From Auanema rhodensis (lineage: Eukaryota > Nematoda > Chromadorea > Rhabditida > Rhabditidae), in the NCBI GenBank assembly GCA_964057225.1, contig OZ059899.1:17492501-17556500 (forward strand): a DNA stretch of 64,000 bases, given 5' to 3'. Each line of letters opens with the position of its first letter. The stretch's first letter is position 1. A model generated the notes under the pieces. The model saw only the letters and a program-made list of their open reading frames with translations, did not search any database and had not been told where the DNA came from. Shown piece by piece: positions 1 to 10,362 of this stretch. The position numbers were made by a program, and so were the translations under genes.

Positions 1-8
1 GTATCTAT

Positions 9-1064
9 CTCGCTTCACGTGAAAGATAAAGAGATGCGGTTTCCAAAATTAGATTCCCCATGTCCATATTAGTCTAAAAACAGTTTTTTACTGATATTGG
101 TGCATGGTAACCATGATTTTGAAATTTACGTGAACTTTAATTTATGCTAATTAAATGTACACATGGTGTGCACTCGGTATGTAACTCGCTTCACGTGAAA
201 GATAAAGAGATGCGGTTTTCGAAATTAGATTCCCCATGTCCATATTAGTCTAAAAACAAATTTTTATTGATATTGGTGCATGGTAACCATGACTTTGAAA
301 TTTACGTGAACTTTAATTTATGCTAATTAAATGTACACGTGATGTGCACTTGGTATGTAACTCGCTTCACGTGAAAGATAAAGAGATGCAGTTCTCAAAA
401 TTAGATTCCCCATGTCCATATTAGTCTAAAAACAAATTTTTATTGATATTGGTGCATGGTAACCATGACTTTGAAATTTACGTGAACTTTAATTTATGCT
501 AATTAAATGTACACGTGATGTGCACTTGGTATGTAACTTGCTTCACGTGAAAGATAAAGAGATGCGGTTTCCAAAATTAGATTCCCCATGTCCATATTAG
601 TCTAAAAACAGTTTTTTACTGATATTGGTGCATGGTAACCATGATTTTGAAATTTACGTGAACTTTAATTTATGCTAATTAAATGTACACATGGTGTGCA
701 CTCGGTATGTAACTCGCTTCACGTAAAAGATAAAGAGATGCGGTTTTCGAAATTAGATTCCCCATGTCCATATTAGTCTAAAAACAAATTTTTATTGATA
801 TTGGTGCATGGTAACCATGACTTTGAAATTTACGTGAACTTTAATTTATGCTAATTAAATGTACACGTGATGTGCACTTGGTATGTAACTCGCTTCACGT
901 GAAAGATAAAGAGATGCAGTTCTCAAAATTAGATTCCCCATGTCCATATTAGTCTAAAAACAAATTTTTATTGATATTGGTGCATGGTAACCATGACTTT
1001 GAAATTTACGTGAACTTTATTTTATGCTACATAAATGTACACGTGGTGTGCACTCGGTATGTAT
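9..1064. repeat. Trimeric higher-order repeat A-B-C, two copies (528 bp each)
   Basis: Monomers can be sorted by the bases after GATG. Class A has CGGTTTCCAAAATT, class B CGGTTTTCGAAATT and class C CAGTTCTCAAAATT. Monomers 1-6 read A-B-C-A-B-C (9-536 and 537-1064). The first A copies also share CAGTTTTTTACTGA in place of the usual CAAATTTTTATTGA, and a tail with ACATGGTG. The second C ends with a different tail (TATGCTACATAAATG), so the last third of the unit has been exchanged. This is a small local amplification seen directly in the sequence. Confidence 0.8.
185..360. repeat. Representative 176-bp monomer with its dyads
   Basis: A typical unit of family 1. It holds a perfect 10-bp palindrome TTCACGTGAA (190-199) with an E-box-like CACGTG core, a second CACGTG at 336-341, the palindrome GTGCAC at 344-349, and a near-perfect dyad of arms CATGGT and ACCATG around one base (279-291). 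ACGTGAA also occurs at 304-310, so ACGTG appears three times per monomer. TAATTA lies close by in the AT-rich part. The first palindrome is kept in almost every monomer; an exception is near 721, where ACGTG reads ACGTA. The second CACGTG is lost in monomers of class A, where it reads ACATGG. Protein binding is possible but nothing in the sequence proves it. Confidence 0.9.
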
Positions 1065-1768
1065 CTCGCTTCACGTGAAAGATAAAGAGATGCGGTTTCC
1101 AAAATTAGATTCCCCATGTCCATATTAGTCTAAAAACAGTTTTTTACTGATATTGGTGCATGGTAACCATGATTTTGAAATTTACGTGAACTTTATTTTA
1201 TGCTACATAAATGTACACGTGGTGTGCACTCGGTATGTATCTCGCTTCACGTGAAAGATAAAGAGATGCGGTTTCCAAAATTAGATTCCCCATGTCCATA
1301 TTAGTCTAAAAACAAATTTTTATTGATATTGGTGCATGGTAACCATGACTTTGAAATTTACGTGAACTTTAATTTATGCTAATTAAATGTACACGTGATG
1401 TGCACTTGGTATGTAACTTGCTTCACGTGAAAGATAAAGAGATGCGGTTTTCAAAATTAGATTCCCCATGTCCATATTAGTCTTAAAACAAATTTTTATT
1501 GATATTGGTGCATGGTAACCATGACTTTGAAATTTACGTGAACTTTAATTTATGCTAATTAAATGTACACGTGGTGTGCACCCGGTATGTAACTCGCTTC
1601 ACGTGAAAGATAAAGAGATGAGGTTTTCCCAATTAGATTCCCCATGTCCATATTAGTCTGAAAACAAATTTTTATCGATATTGGTGCATGGTAACCATGA
1701 CTTTGAAATTTACGTGAACTTTATTTTATGCTACATAAATGTACACGTGGTGTGCACTCGGTATGTAT

Positions 1769-3528
1769 CTCGCTTCACGTGAAAGATAAAGAGATGCGGT
1801 TTCCAAAATTAGATTCCCCATGTCCATATTAGTCTAAAAACAGTTTTTTACTGATATTGGTGCATGGTAACCATGATTTTGAAATTTACGTGAACTTTAA
1901 TTTATGCTAATTAAATGTACACATGGTGTGCACTCGGTATGTAACTCGCTTCACGTGAAAGATAAAGAGATGCGGTTTTCGAAATTAGATTCCCCATGTC
2001 CATATTAGTCTAAAAACAAATTTTTATTGATATTGGTGCATGGTAACCATGACTTTGAAATTTACGTGAACTTTAATTTATGCTAATTAAATGTACACGT
2101 GATGTGCACTTGGTATGTAACTCGCTTCACGTGAAAGATAAAGAGATGCAGTTCTCAAAATTAGATTCCCCATGTCCATATTAGTCTAAAAACAAATTTT
2201 TATTGATATTGGTGCATGGTAACCATGACTTTGAAATTTACGTGAACTTTAATTTATGCTAATTAAATGTACACGTGTTGTGCACTTGGTATGTAACTTG
2301 CTTCACGTGAAAGATAAAGAGATGCGGTTTTCAAAATTAGATTCCCCATGTCCATATTAGTCTTAAAACAAATTTTTATTGATATTGGTGCATGGTAACC
2401 ATGACTTTGAAATTTACGTGAACTTTAATTTATGCTAATTAAATGTACACGTGGTGTGCACCCGGTATGTAACTCGCTTCACGTGAAAGATAAAGAGATG
2501 AGGTTTTCCCAATTAGATTCCCCATGTCCATATTAGTCTAAAAACAAATTTTTATCGATATTGGTGCATGGTAACCATGACTTTGAAATTTACGTGAACT
2601 TTATTTTATGCTACATAAATGTACACGTGGTGTGCACTCGGTATGTATCTCGCTTCACGTGAAAGATAAAGAGATGCGGTTTCCAAAATTAGATTCCCCA
2701 TGTCCATATTAGTCTAAAAACAAATTTTTATTGATATTGGTGCATGGTAACCATGACTTTGAAATTTACGTGAACTTTAATTTATGCTAATTAAATGTAC
2801 ACGTGATGTGCACTTGGTATGTAACTCGCTTCACGTGAAAGATAAAGAGATGCAGTTCTCAAAATTAGATTCCCCATGTCCATATTAGTCTAAAAACAAA
2901 TTTTTATTGATATTGGTGCATGGTAACCATGACTTTGAAATTTACGTGAACTTTAATTTATGCTAATTAAATGTACACGTGATGTGCACTTGGTATGTAA
3001 CTCGCTTCACGTGAAAGATAAAGAGATGCAGTTCTCAAAATTAGATTCCCCATGTCCATATTAGTCTAAAAACAAATTTTTATTGATATTGGTGCATGGT
3101 AACCATGACTTTGAAATTTACGTGAACTTTAATTTATGCTAATTAAATGTACACGTGATGTGCACTTGGTATGTAACTTGCTTCACGTGAAAGATAAAGA
3201 GATGCGGTTTTCAAAATTAGATTCCCCATGTCCATATTAGTCTTAAAACAAATTTTTATTGATATTGGTGCATGGTAACCATGACTTTGAAATTTACGTG
3301 AACTTTAATTTATGCTAATTAAATGTACACGTGATGTGCACTTGGTATGTAACTTGCTTCACGTGAAAGATAAAGAGATGCGGTTCTCAAAATTAGATTC
3401 CCCATGTCCATATTAGTCTTAAAACAAATTTTTATTGATATTGGTGCATGGTAACCATGACTTTGAAATTTACGTGAACTTTAATTTATGCTAATTAAAT
3501 GTACACGTGATGTGCACTCGGTATGTAT
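1769..3528. repeat. 10-monomer block related to the 17-mer unit
   Basis: Ten monomers in the order A-B-C-D-F-A-C-C-D-E (D = CGGTTTTCAAAATT, E = CGGTTCTCAAAATT, F = AGGTTTTCCCAATT). The order matches the first 11 monomers of the unit at 3529 except that one D monomer is missing. A 1-bp marker (GTG TTG TGCAC in the C tail) is shared at about 2277, 4038 and 7030. The block therefore looks like an earlier or shortened version of the same higher-order repeat, changed by loss or gain of one monomer through unequal exchange. Confidence 0.75.
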
Positions 3529-6520
3529 CTCGCTTCACGTGAAAGATAAAGAGATGCGGTTTCCAAAATTAGATTCCCCATGTCCATATTAGTCTAAAAA
3601 CAGTTTTTTACTGATATTGGTGCATGGTAACCATGATTTTGAAATTTACGTGAACTTTAATTTATGCTAATTAAATGTACACATGGTGTGCACTCGGTAT
3701 GTAACTCGCTTCACGTGAAAGATAAAGAGATGCGGTTTTCGAAATTAGATTCCCCATGTCCATATTAGTCTAAAAACAAATTTTTATTGATATTGGTGCA
3801 TGGTAACCATGACTTTGAAATTTACGTGAACTTTAATTTATGCTAATTAAATGTACACGTGATGTGCACTTGGTATGTAACTCGCTTCACGTGAAAGATA
3901 AAGAGATGCAGTTCTCAAAATTAGATTCCCCATGTCCATATTAGTCTAAAAACAAATTTTTATTGATATTGGTGCATGGTAACCATGACTTTGAAATTTA
4001 CGTGAACTTTAATTTATGCTAATTAAATGTACACGTGTTGTGCACTTGGTATGTAACTTGCTTCACGTGAAAGATAAAGAGATGCGGTTTTCAAAATTAG
4101 ATTCCCCATGTCCATATTAGTCTTAAAACAAATTTTTATTGATATTGGTGCATGGTAACCATGACTTTGAAATTTACGTGAACTTTAATTTATGCTAATT
4201 AAATGTACACGTGATGTGCACTTGGTATGTAACTTGCTTCACGTGAAAGATAAAGAGATGCGGTTTTCAAAATTAGATTCCCCATGTCCATATTAGTCTT
4301 AAAACAAATTTTTATTGATATTGGTGCATGGTAACCATGACTTTGAAATTTACGTGAACTTTAATTTATGCTAATTAAATGTACACGTGGTGTGCACCCG
4401 GTATGTAACTCGCTTCACGTGAAAGATAAAGAGATGAGGTTTTCCCAATTAGATTCCCCATGTCCATATTAGTCTAAAAACAAATTTTTATCGATATTGG
4501 TGCATGGTAACCATGACTTTGAAATTTACGTGAACTTTATTTTATGCTACATAAATGTACACGTGGTGTGCACTCGGTATGTATCTCGCTTCACGTGAAA
4601 GATAAAGAGATGCGGTTTCCAAAATTAGATTCCCCATGTCCATATTAGTCTAAAAACAAATTTTTATTGATATTGGTGCATGGTAACCATGACTTTGAAA
4701 TTTACGTGAACTTTAATTTATGCTAATTAAATTTACACGTGATGTGCACTTGGTATGTAACTCGCTTCACGTGAAAGATAAAGAGATGCAGTTCTCAAAA
4801 TTAGATTCCCCATGTCCATATTAGTCTAAAAACAAATTTTTATTGATATTGGTGCATGGTAACCATGACTTTGAAATTTACGTGAACTTTAATTTATGCT
4901 AATTAAATGTACACGTGATGTGCACTTGGTATGTAACTCGCTTCACGTGAAAGATAAAGAGATGCAGTTCTCAAAATTAGATTCCCCATGTCCATATTAG
5001 TCTAAAAACAAATTTTTATTGATATTGGTGCATGGTAACCATGACTTTGAAATTTACGTGAACTTTAATTTATGCTAATTAAATGTACACGTGATGTGCA
5101 CTTGGTATGTAACTTGCTTCACGTGAAAGATAAAGAGATGCGGTTTTCAAAATTAGATTCCCCATGTCCATATTAGTCTTAAAACAAATTTTTATTGATA
5201 TTGGTGCATGGTAACCATGACTTTGAAATTTACGTGAACTTTAATTTATGCTAATTAAATGTACACGTGATGTGCACTTGGTATGTAACTTGCTTCACGT
5301 GAAAGATAAAGAGATGCGGTTCTCAAAATTAGATTCCCCATGTCCATATTAGTCTTAAAACAAATTTTTATTGATATTGGTGCATGGTAACCATGACTTT
5401 GAAATTTACGTGAACTTTAATTTATGCTAATTAAATGTACACGTGATGTGCACTTGGTATGTAACTTGCTTCACGTGAAAGATAAAGAGATGCGGTTTTC
5501 AAAATTAGATTCCCCATGTCGATATTAGTCTTAAAACAAATTTTTATTGATATTGGTGCATGGTAACCATGACTTTGAAATTTACGTGAACTTTATTTTA
5601 TGCTACATAAATGTACACGTGGTGTGCACTCGGTATGTAACTCGCTTCACGTGAAAGATAAAGAGATGCGGTTTTTAAAATTAGATTCCCCATGTCCATA
5701 TTAGTCTGAAAACAAATTTTTATTGATATTGGTGCATGGTAACCATGACTTTGAAATTTACGTGAACTTTAATTTATGCTTATTAAATGTACACGTGATG
5801 TGCACTTGGTATGTAACTCGCTTCACGTGAAAAATAAAGAGATGCGGTTTTCAAAATTAGATTCCCCATGTCCATATTAGTCTAAAAACAAATTTTTATT
5901 GATATTGGTGCATGGTAACCATGACTTTGAAATTTACGTGAACTTTAATTTATGCTAATTAAATGTACACGTGATGTGCACTTGGTATGTAACTCGCTTC
6001 ACGTGAAAGATAAAGAGATGCAGTTCTCAAAATTAGATTCCCCATGTCCATATTAGTCTAAAAACAAATTTTTATTGATATTGGTGCATGGTAACCATGA
6101 CTTTGAAATTTACGTGAACTTTAATTTATGCTAATTAAATGTACACGTGATGTGCACTTGGTATGTAACTTGCTTCACGTGAAAGATAAAGAGATGCGGT
6201 TTTCAAAATTAGATTCCCCATGTCCATATTAGTCTTAAAACAAATTTTTATTGATATTGGTGCATGGTAACCATGACTTTGAAATTTACGTGAACTTTAA
6301 TTTATGCTAATTAAATGTACACGTGATGTGCACTTGGTATGTAACTTGCTTCACGTGAAAGATAAAGAGATGCGGTTCTCAAAATTAGATTCCCCATGTC
6401 CATATTAGTCTTAAAACAAATTTTTATTGATATTGGTGCATGGTAACCATGACTTTGAAATTTACGTGAACTTTAATTTATGCTAATTAAATGTACACGT
6501 GATGTGCACTCGGTATGTAT
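3529..6520. repeat. 17-monomer higher-order repeat, copy 1 (2992 bp)
   Basis: Seventeen monomers in the order A-B-C-D-D-F-A-C-C-D-E-D-G-D'-C-D-E, where G has CGGTTTTTAAAATT and D' has AAAAATAAAG instead of AAAGATAAAG. Rare private variants mark the unit: AAATTTACACG near 4731, TGTCGATATT near 5519, TCTGAAAAC near 5704, TGCTTATTAAA near 5777. All recur 2992 bp to the right. The next copy starts immediately at 6521, so this is a tandem duplication of a 17-mer. Class assignments were made by eye. Confidence 0.88.
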
Positions 6521-8885
6521 CTCGCTTCACGTGAAAGATAAAGAGATGCGGTTTCCAAAATTAGATTCCCCATGTCCATATTAGTCTAAAAACAGTTTTT
6601 TACTGATATTGGTGCATGGTAACCATGATTTTGAAATTTACGTGAACTTTAATTTATGCTAATTAAATGTACACATGGTGTGCACTCGGTATGTAACTCG
6701 CTTCACGTGAAAGATAAAGAGATGCGGTTTTCGAAATTAGATTCCCCATGTCCATATTAGTCTAAAAACAAATTTTTATTGATATTGGTGCATGGTAACC
6801 ATGACTTTGAAATTTACGTGAACTTTAATTTATGCTAATTAAATGTACACGTGATGTGCACTTGGTATGTAACTCGCTTCACGTGAAAGATAAAGAGATG
6901 CAGTTCTCAAAATTAGATTCCCCATGTCCATATTAGTCTAAAAACAAATTTTTATTGATATTGGTGCATGGTAACCATGACTTTGAAATTTACGTGAACT
7001 TTAATTTATGCTAATTAAATGTACACGTGTTGTGCACTTGGTATGTAACTTGCTTCACGTGAAAGATAAAGAGATGCGGTTTTCAAAATTAGATTCCCCA
7101 TGTCCATATTAGTCTTAAAACAAATTTTTATTGATATTGGTGCATGGTAACCATGACTTTGAAATTTACGTGAACTTTAATTTATGCTAATTAAATGTAC
7201 ACGTGATGTGCACTTGGTATGTAACTTGCTTCACGTGAAAGATAAAGAGATGCGGTTTTCAAAATTAGATTCCCCATGTCCATATTAGTCTTAAAACAAA
7301 TTTTTATTGATATTGGTGCATGGTAACCATGACTTTGAAATTTACGTGAACTTTAATTTATGCTAATTAAATGTACACGTGGTGTGCACCCGGTATGTAA
7401 CTCGCTTCACGTGAAAGATAAAGAGATGAGGTTTTCCCAATTAGATTCCCCATGTCCATATTAGTCTAAAAACAAATTTTTATCGATATTGGTGCATGGT
7501 AACCATGACTTTGAAATTTACGTGAACTTTATTTTATGCTACATAAATGTACACGTGGTGTGCACTCGGTATGTATCTCGCTTCACGTGAAAGATAAAGA
7601 GATGCGGTTTCCAAAATTAGATTCCCCATGTCCATATTAGTCTAAAAACAAATTTTTATTGATATTGGTGCATGGTAACCATGACTTTGAAATTTACGTG
7701 AACTTTAATTTATGCTAATTAAATTTACACGTGATGTGCACTTGGTATGTAACTCGCTTCACGTGAAAGATAAAGAGATGCAGTTCTCAAAATTAGATTC
7801 CCCATGTCCATATTAGTCTAAAAACAAATTTTTATTGATATTGGTGCATGGTAACCATGACTTTGAAATTTACGTGAACTTTAATTTATGCTAATTAAAT
7901 GTACACGTGATGTGCACTTGGTATGTAACTCGCTTCACGTGAAAGATAAAGAGATGCAGTTCTCAAAATTAGATTCCCCATGTCCATATTAGTCTAAAAA
8001 CAAATTTTTATTGATATTGGTGCATGGTAACCATGACTTTGAAATTTACGTGAACTTTAATTTATGCTAATTAAATGTACACGTGATGTGCACTTGGTAT
8101 GTAACTTGCTTCACGTGAAAGATAAAGAGATGCGGTTTTCAAAATTAGATTCCCCATGTCCATATTAGTCTTAAAACAAATTTTTATTGATATTGGTGCA
8201 TGGTAACCATGACTTTGAAATTTACGTGAACTTTAATTTATGCTAATTAAATGTACACGTGATGTGCACTTGGTATGTAACTTGCTTCACGTGAAAGATA
8301 AAGAGATGCGGTTCTCAAAATTAGATTCCCCATGTCCATATTAGTCTTAAAACAAATTTTTATTGATATTGGTGCATGGTAACCATGACTTTGAAATTTA
8401 CGTGAACTTTAATTTATGCTAATTAAATGTACACGTGATGTGCACTTGGTATGTAACTTGCTTCACGTGAAAGATAAAGAGATGCGGTTTTCAAAATTAG
8501 ATTCCCCATGTCGATATTAGTCTTAAAACAAATTTTTATTGATATTGGTGCATGGTAACCATGACTTTGAAATTTACGTGAACTTTAATTTATGCTAATT
8601 AAATGTACACGTGGTGTGCACTCGGTATGTAACTCGCTTCACGTGAAAGATAAAGAGATGCGGTTTTTAAAATTAGATTCCCCATGTCCATATTAGTCTG
8701 AAAACAAATTTTTATTGATATTGGTGCATGGTAACCATGACTTTGAAATTTACGTGAACTTTAATTTATGCTTATTAAATGTACACGTGATGTGCACTTG
8801 GTATGTAACTCGCTTCACGTGAAAAATAAAGAGATGCGGTTTTCAAAATTAGATTCCCCATGTCCATATTAGTCTAAAAACAAAT
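6521..8885. repeat. 17-monomer higher-order repeat, copy 2, cut short at monomer 14
   Basis: Repeats the order and private markers of 3529-6520 at +2992 bp (for example AAATTTACACG near 7723 and TGTCGATATT near 8511) until the D' monomer that starts at 8809, where it is broken by a deletion. One clear difference is the tail near 8580-8610, which reads TTTAATTTATGCTAATTAAA, while copy 1 near 5588-5612 reads TTTATTTTATGCTACATAAA. That clustered patch looks like a conversion tract from another monomer type, since the rest of the monomer is unchanged. Confidence 0.87.
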
Positions 8886-8887
8886 AA
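8809..8887. repeat. Truncated 176-bp monomer (97 bp deleted)
   Basis: The monomer starting at 8809 runs normally to TCTAAAAACAAAT (ending 8885) and then jumps to AACTCGCTTCACG of the next monomer. Only 79 bp separate this start from the next one at 8888, so 97 bp are missing. The join shares at most one base with each side. It is the only register break in the visible array of family 1 and lies one monomer away from the junction with family 2. Confidence 0.93.
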
Positions 8888-9061
8888 CTCGCTTCACGTG
8901 AAAGATAAAGAGATGCGGTTTTCAAAATTAGATTCCCCATGTCCATATTAGTCTAAAAACAAATTTTTATTGATATTGGTGCATGGTAACCATGACTTTG
9001 AAATTTACGTGAACTTTAATTTATGCTAATTAAATGTACACGTGATGTGCACTTGGTATGT
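8888..9061. repeat. Last 176-bp monomer before the junction
   Basis: A D-class monomer, intact from CTCGCTTCACG to TTGGTATGT, where family 1 ends two bases short of a full unit. It resembles the D' monomer at 5817 but keeps the ordinary AAAGATAAAG word. No decay beyond normal variation is seen up to the breakpoint, so the join is sharp. Confidence 0.9.
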
Positions 9062-9067
9062 TGGTAC
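9053..9067. other. Junction between the two satellite families
   Basis: Family 1 is in phase through T9061, and family 2 is in phase from C9067 (CACCCTGAAG). The word TTGGTA occurs at 9053-9058 inside family 1 and again at 9061-9066 across the join, so the five non-matching bases 9062-9066 are a copy of sequence 8 bp upstream. Such a short templated insert is typical of microhomology-mediated end joining. Both families keep their normal sequence right up to the join. The mechanism is inference; the sequence is direct. Confidence 0.85.
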
Positions 9068-9767
9068 ACCCTGAAGAATTAATTTTTTTGTTGAATAACA
9101 TTGTCCATCGTCTTCGCCTTGAAAAAAGGAATCTAAAAACATCTATTTTTTGTGAAATTATTTTGAAATTTTTAGGGAAAATTTTTGTCAAAATGTTTTT
9201 GGAAGCAATGTTGAGTGTACATGGAAACTCAACATACACTAATGCATCATTTTTCAAACGATCATAACTAATTTTTGTATTGAGCGTTTTTCAATGTAGT
9301 ATAGTGCATTCGATGCGGATTTTTAAGCTGCGTCGTTCTGTGTTATCAGATTTGCGCTAGCTTAAACATGCACCGAGATATCAACTGTTATAAGTTCACA
9401 CTTATATCCTCGATTTTCACCCTGAAGAATTAATTTTTTTGTTGAATAACATTGTCCATCGTCTTCGCCTTTAAAAACAGAATCTAAAAACATCTACTTT
9501 TTGTGAAATTATTTTGAAATTTTTAGGGAAAATTTTTGTCAAAATGTTTTTGGAAGCAATGTTGAGTGTACATGGAAACTCAACATACACTAATGCATCA
9601 TTTTTCAAACGATCATAACTAATTTTTGTATTGAGCGTTTCTCAATGTAGTATAGTGCATTCGATGCGGATTTTCAATCTGCGTCGATCTGTGTTATCAG
9701 ATTTGCGCTATCTTTAAAATGCACCGAGATATCAACTGATATATGTTCACACTTATATCCTCGATTT
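9067..9767. repeat. Edge monomers of the 351-bp array
   Basis: The first two monomers carry several private differences: GTCGTTCTG near 9333, TTAAACATG near 9362, TTTTTCAATG near 9287, CCTTTAAAAACAGAATC near 9468 and TCAATCTGCG near 9675. These are rare or absent deeper in the array. Extra divergence at an array border is expected if exchange and conversion act less at the edge. The start of the first monomer lacks the usual TTTT before CACCCTG because of the junction. Confidence 0.75.
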
Positions 9768-10260
9768 TCAACCTGAAGAATTAATTTCTTCGTTGAATAA
9801 CAATGTCCATCGTCTTCGCCTTGAAAAAAAGAATCTAAAAACATCTACTTTTTGTGAAATTATCTTGAAATTTTTAGGGAAAATTTTTGTCAAAATGTTT
9901 TTGGAAGCAATGTTGAGTGTACATGGAAACTCAACATACACTAATGCATCGTTTTTCAAACGATCATAACTAATTTTTGTATTAAGCGTTTTTTAATGTA
10001 GTATAGTGCATTCGATGCGGATATTTAAGCTGCGTCGATCTGTGTTATCAGATTTGCGCTAGCTTAAAAATGCACCGAGATATCAACTGATATAAGTTCA
10101 CACTTATATCCTCGATTTTCACCCTGAAGAATTAATTTTTTCGTTGAATAACATTGTCCATCGTCTTCGCCTTGAAAAAAGGAATCTAAAAACATCTACT
10201 TTTTGTGAAATTATCTTGAAATTTTTCGGAAAAATTTTTGTCAAAATGTTTTTGGAAGCT

Positions 10261-10293
10261 ATGTTGAGTGTACATGGAAACTCAACATACACT
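10261..10293. repeat. Overlapping dyads A and B (alternative hairpins) in the 351-bp monomer
   Basis: Dyad A has perfect 9-bp arms ATGTTGAGT (10261-10269) and ACTCAACAT (10280-10288) around a 10-base loop. Dyad B has arms AGTGTA (10267-10272) and TACACT (10288-10293) around 15 bases. They share bases 10267-10269 and 10288, so one strand can form one or the other but not both fully. The block recurs once per 351 bp through the whole array. Exceptions are few: ATGCTGAG near 25342, 28848 and 43228, GGAATCTC near 49906, and ACTCACCAT near 59738 and 61494. Confidence 0.88.
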
Positions 10294-10331
10294 AATGCAT
10301 CATTTTTCAAACGATCATAACTAATTTTTAT

Positions 10332-10348
10332 ATTGAGCGTTTCTCAAT
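10332..10348. repeat. Dyad C, short hairpin in the 351-bp monomer
   Basis: Perfect 6-bp arms ATTGAG (10332-10337) and CTCAAT (10343-10348) around CGTTT. Many copies keep the arms and change only the loop (GGTTT in the 11 kb, 15 kb and right-hand subfamilies). Other subfamilies break the left arm: ATCGAG, ATTAAG, or ATTCAG near 50312 and 53470. No matching change in the right arm was seen, so pairing is not strictly maintained. Confidence 0.8.
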
Positions 10349-10362
10349 GTAGTATAGTGCAT

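Larger units (their letters stand above)
1..9061. repeat. 176-bp satellite array (family 1), 50 complete monomers
   Basis: Head-to-tail tandem array, all in one orientation. Taking the start as the CTCGCTTCACGTG word (or CTTGC variant), monomers begin at 9, 185, 361, 537 and so on to 8809, always exactly 176 bp apart, so 50 complete units show no net insertion or deletion. Bases 1-8 are the end of a monomer that lies mostly outside the window. Copies differ by point changes at a handful of sites, mainly near offsets 33-42, 68-76, 130-140 and 153-165. About 32% GC on a counted monomer. No open frame, promoter or RNA gene is credible here. The family is not one I recognise. Array extent and period are read directly; a heterochromatic, centromeric or pericentromeric location is inference from structure. 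Confidence 0.98.

Noticed and set aside
190-199. E-box palindromes as promoters of a gene
   Set aside because: They recur every 176 bp with no gene nearby; any binding would be a property of the satellite.
185-360. CRISPR-like array because of regular palindromic repeats
   Set aside because: There are no unique spacers; the whole 176-bp unit repeats as in a satellite.
9170-9190. TTAGGG in TTTTTAGGGAAAA as telomeric repeat
   Set aside because: One copy per monomer in an AT-tract context and never in tandem.
9058-9267. 69-residue plus-strand frame with an ATG across the satellite junction
   Set aside because: It joins the end of one satellite to the start of another by chance; the downstream part is ordinary 351-bp repeat.
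9768-9959. 63-residue minus-strand frames repeated once per 351 bp as protein-coding genes
   Set aside because: They start at TTG rather than ATG, have no promoter or poly(A) context, vary at the amino-acid level at many positions, and are broken by a stop or frameshift in about half of the monomers. They are an effect of the repeat.
10124-10130. CTGAAGA as the CUGANGA core of a hammerhead ribozyme, known from some satellites
   Set aside because: No GAAA follows at the distance needed, no proper stems I, II and III can be drawn, and the minus strand has only CTGATAA. A covariance-model search would settle it.
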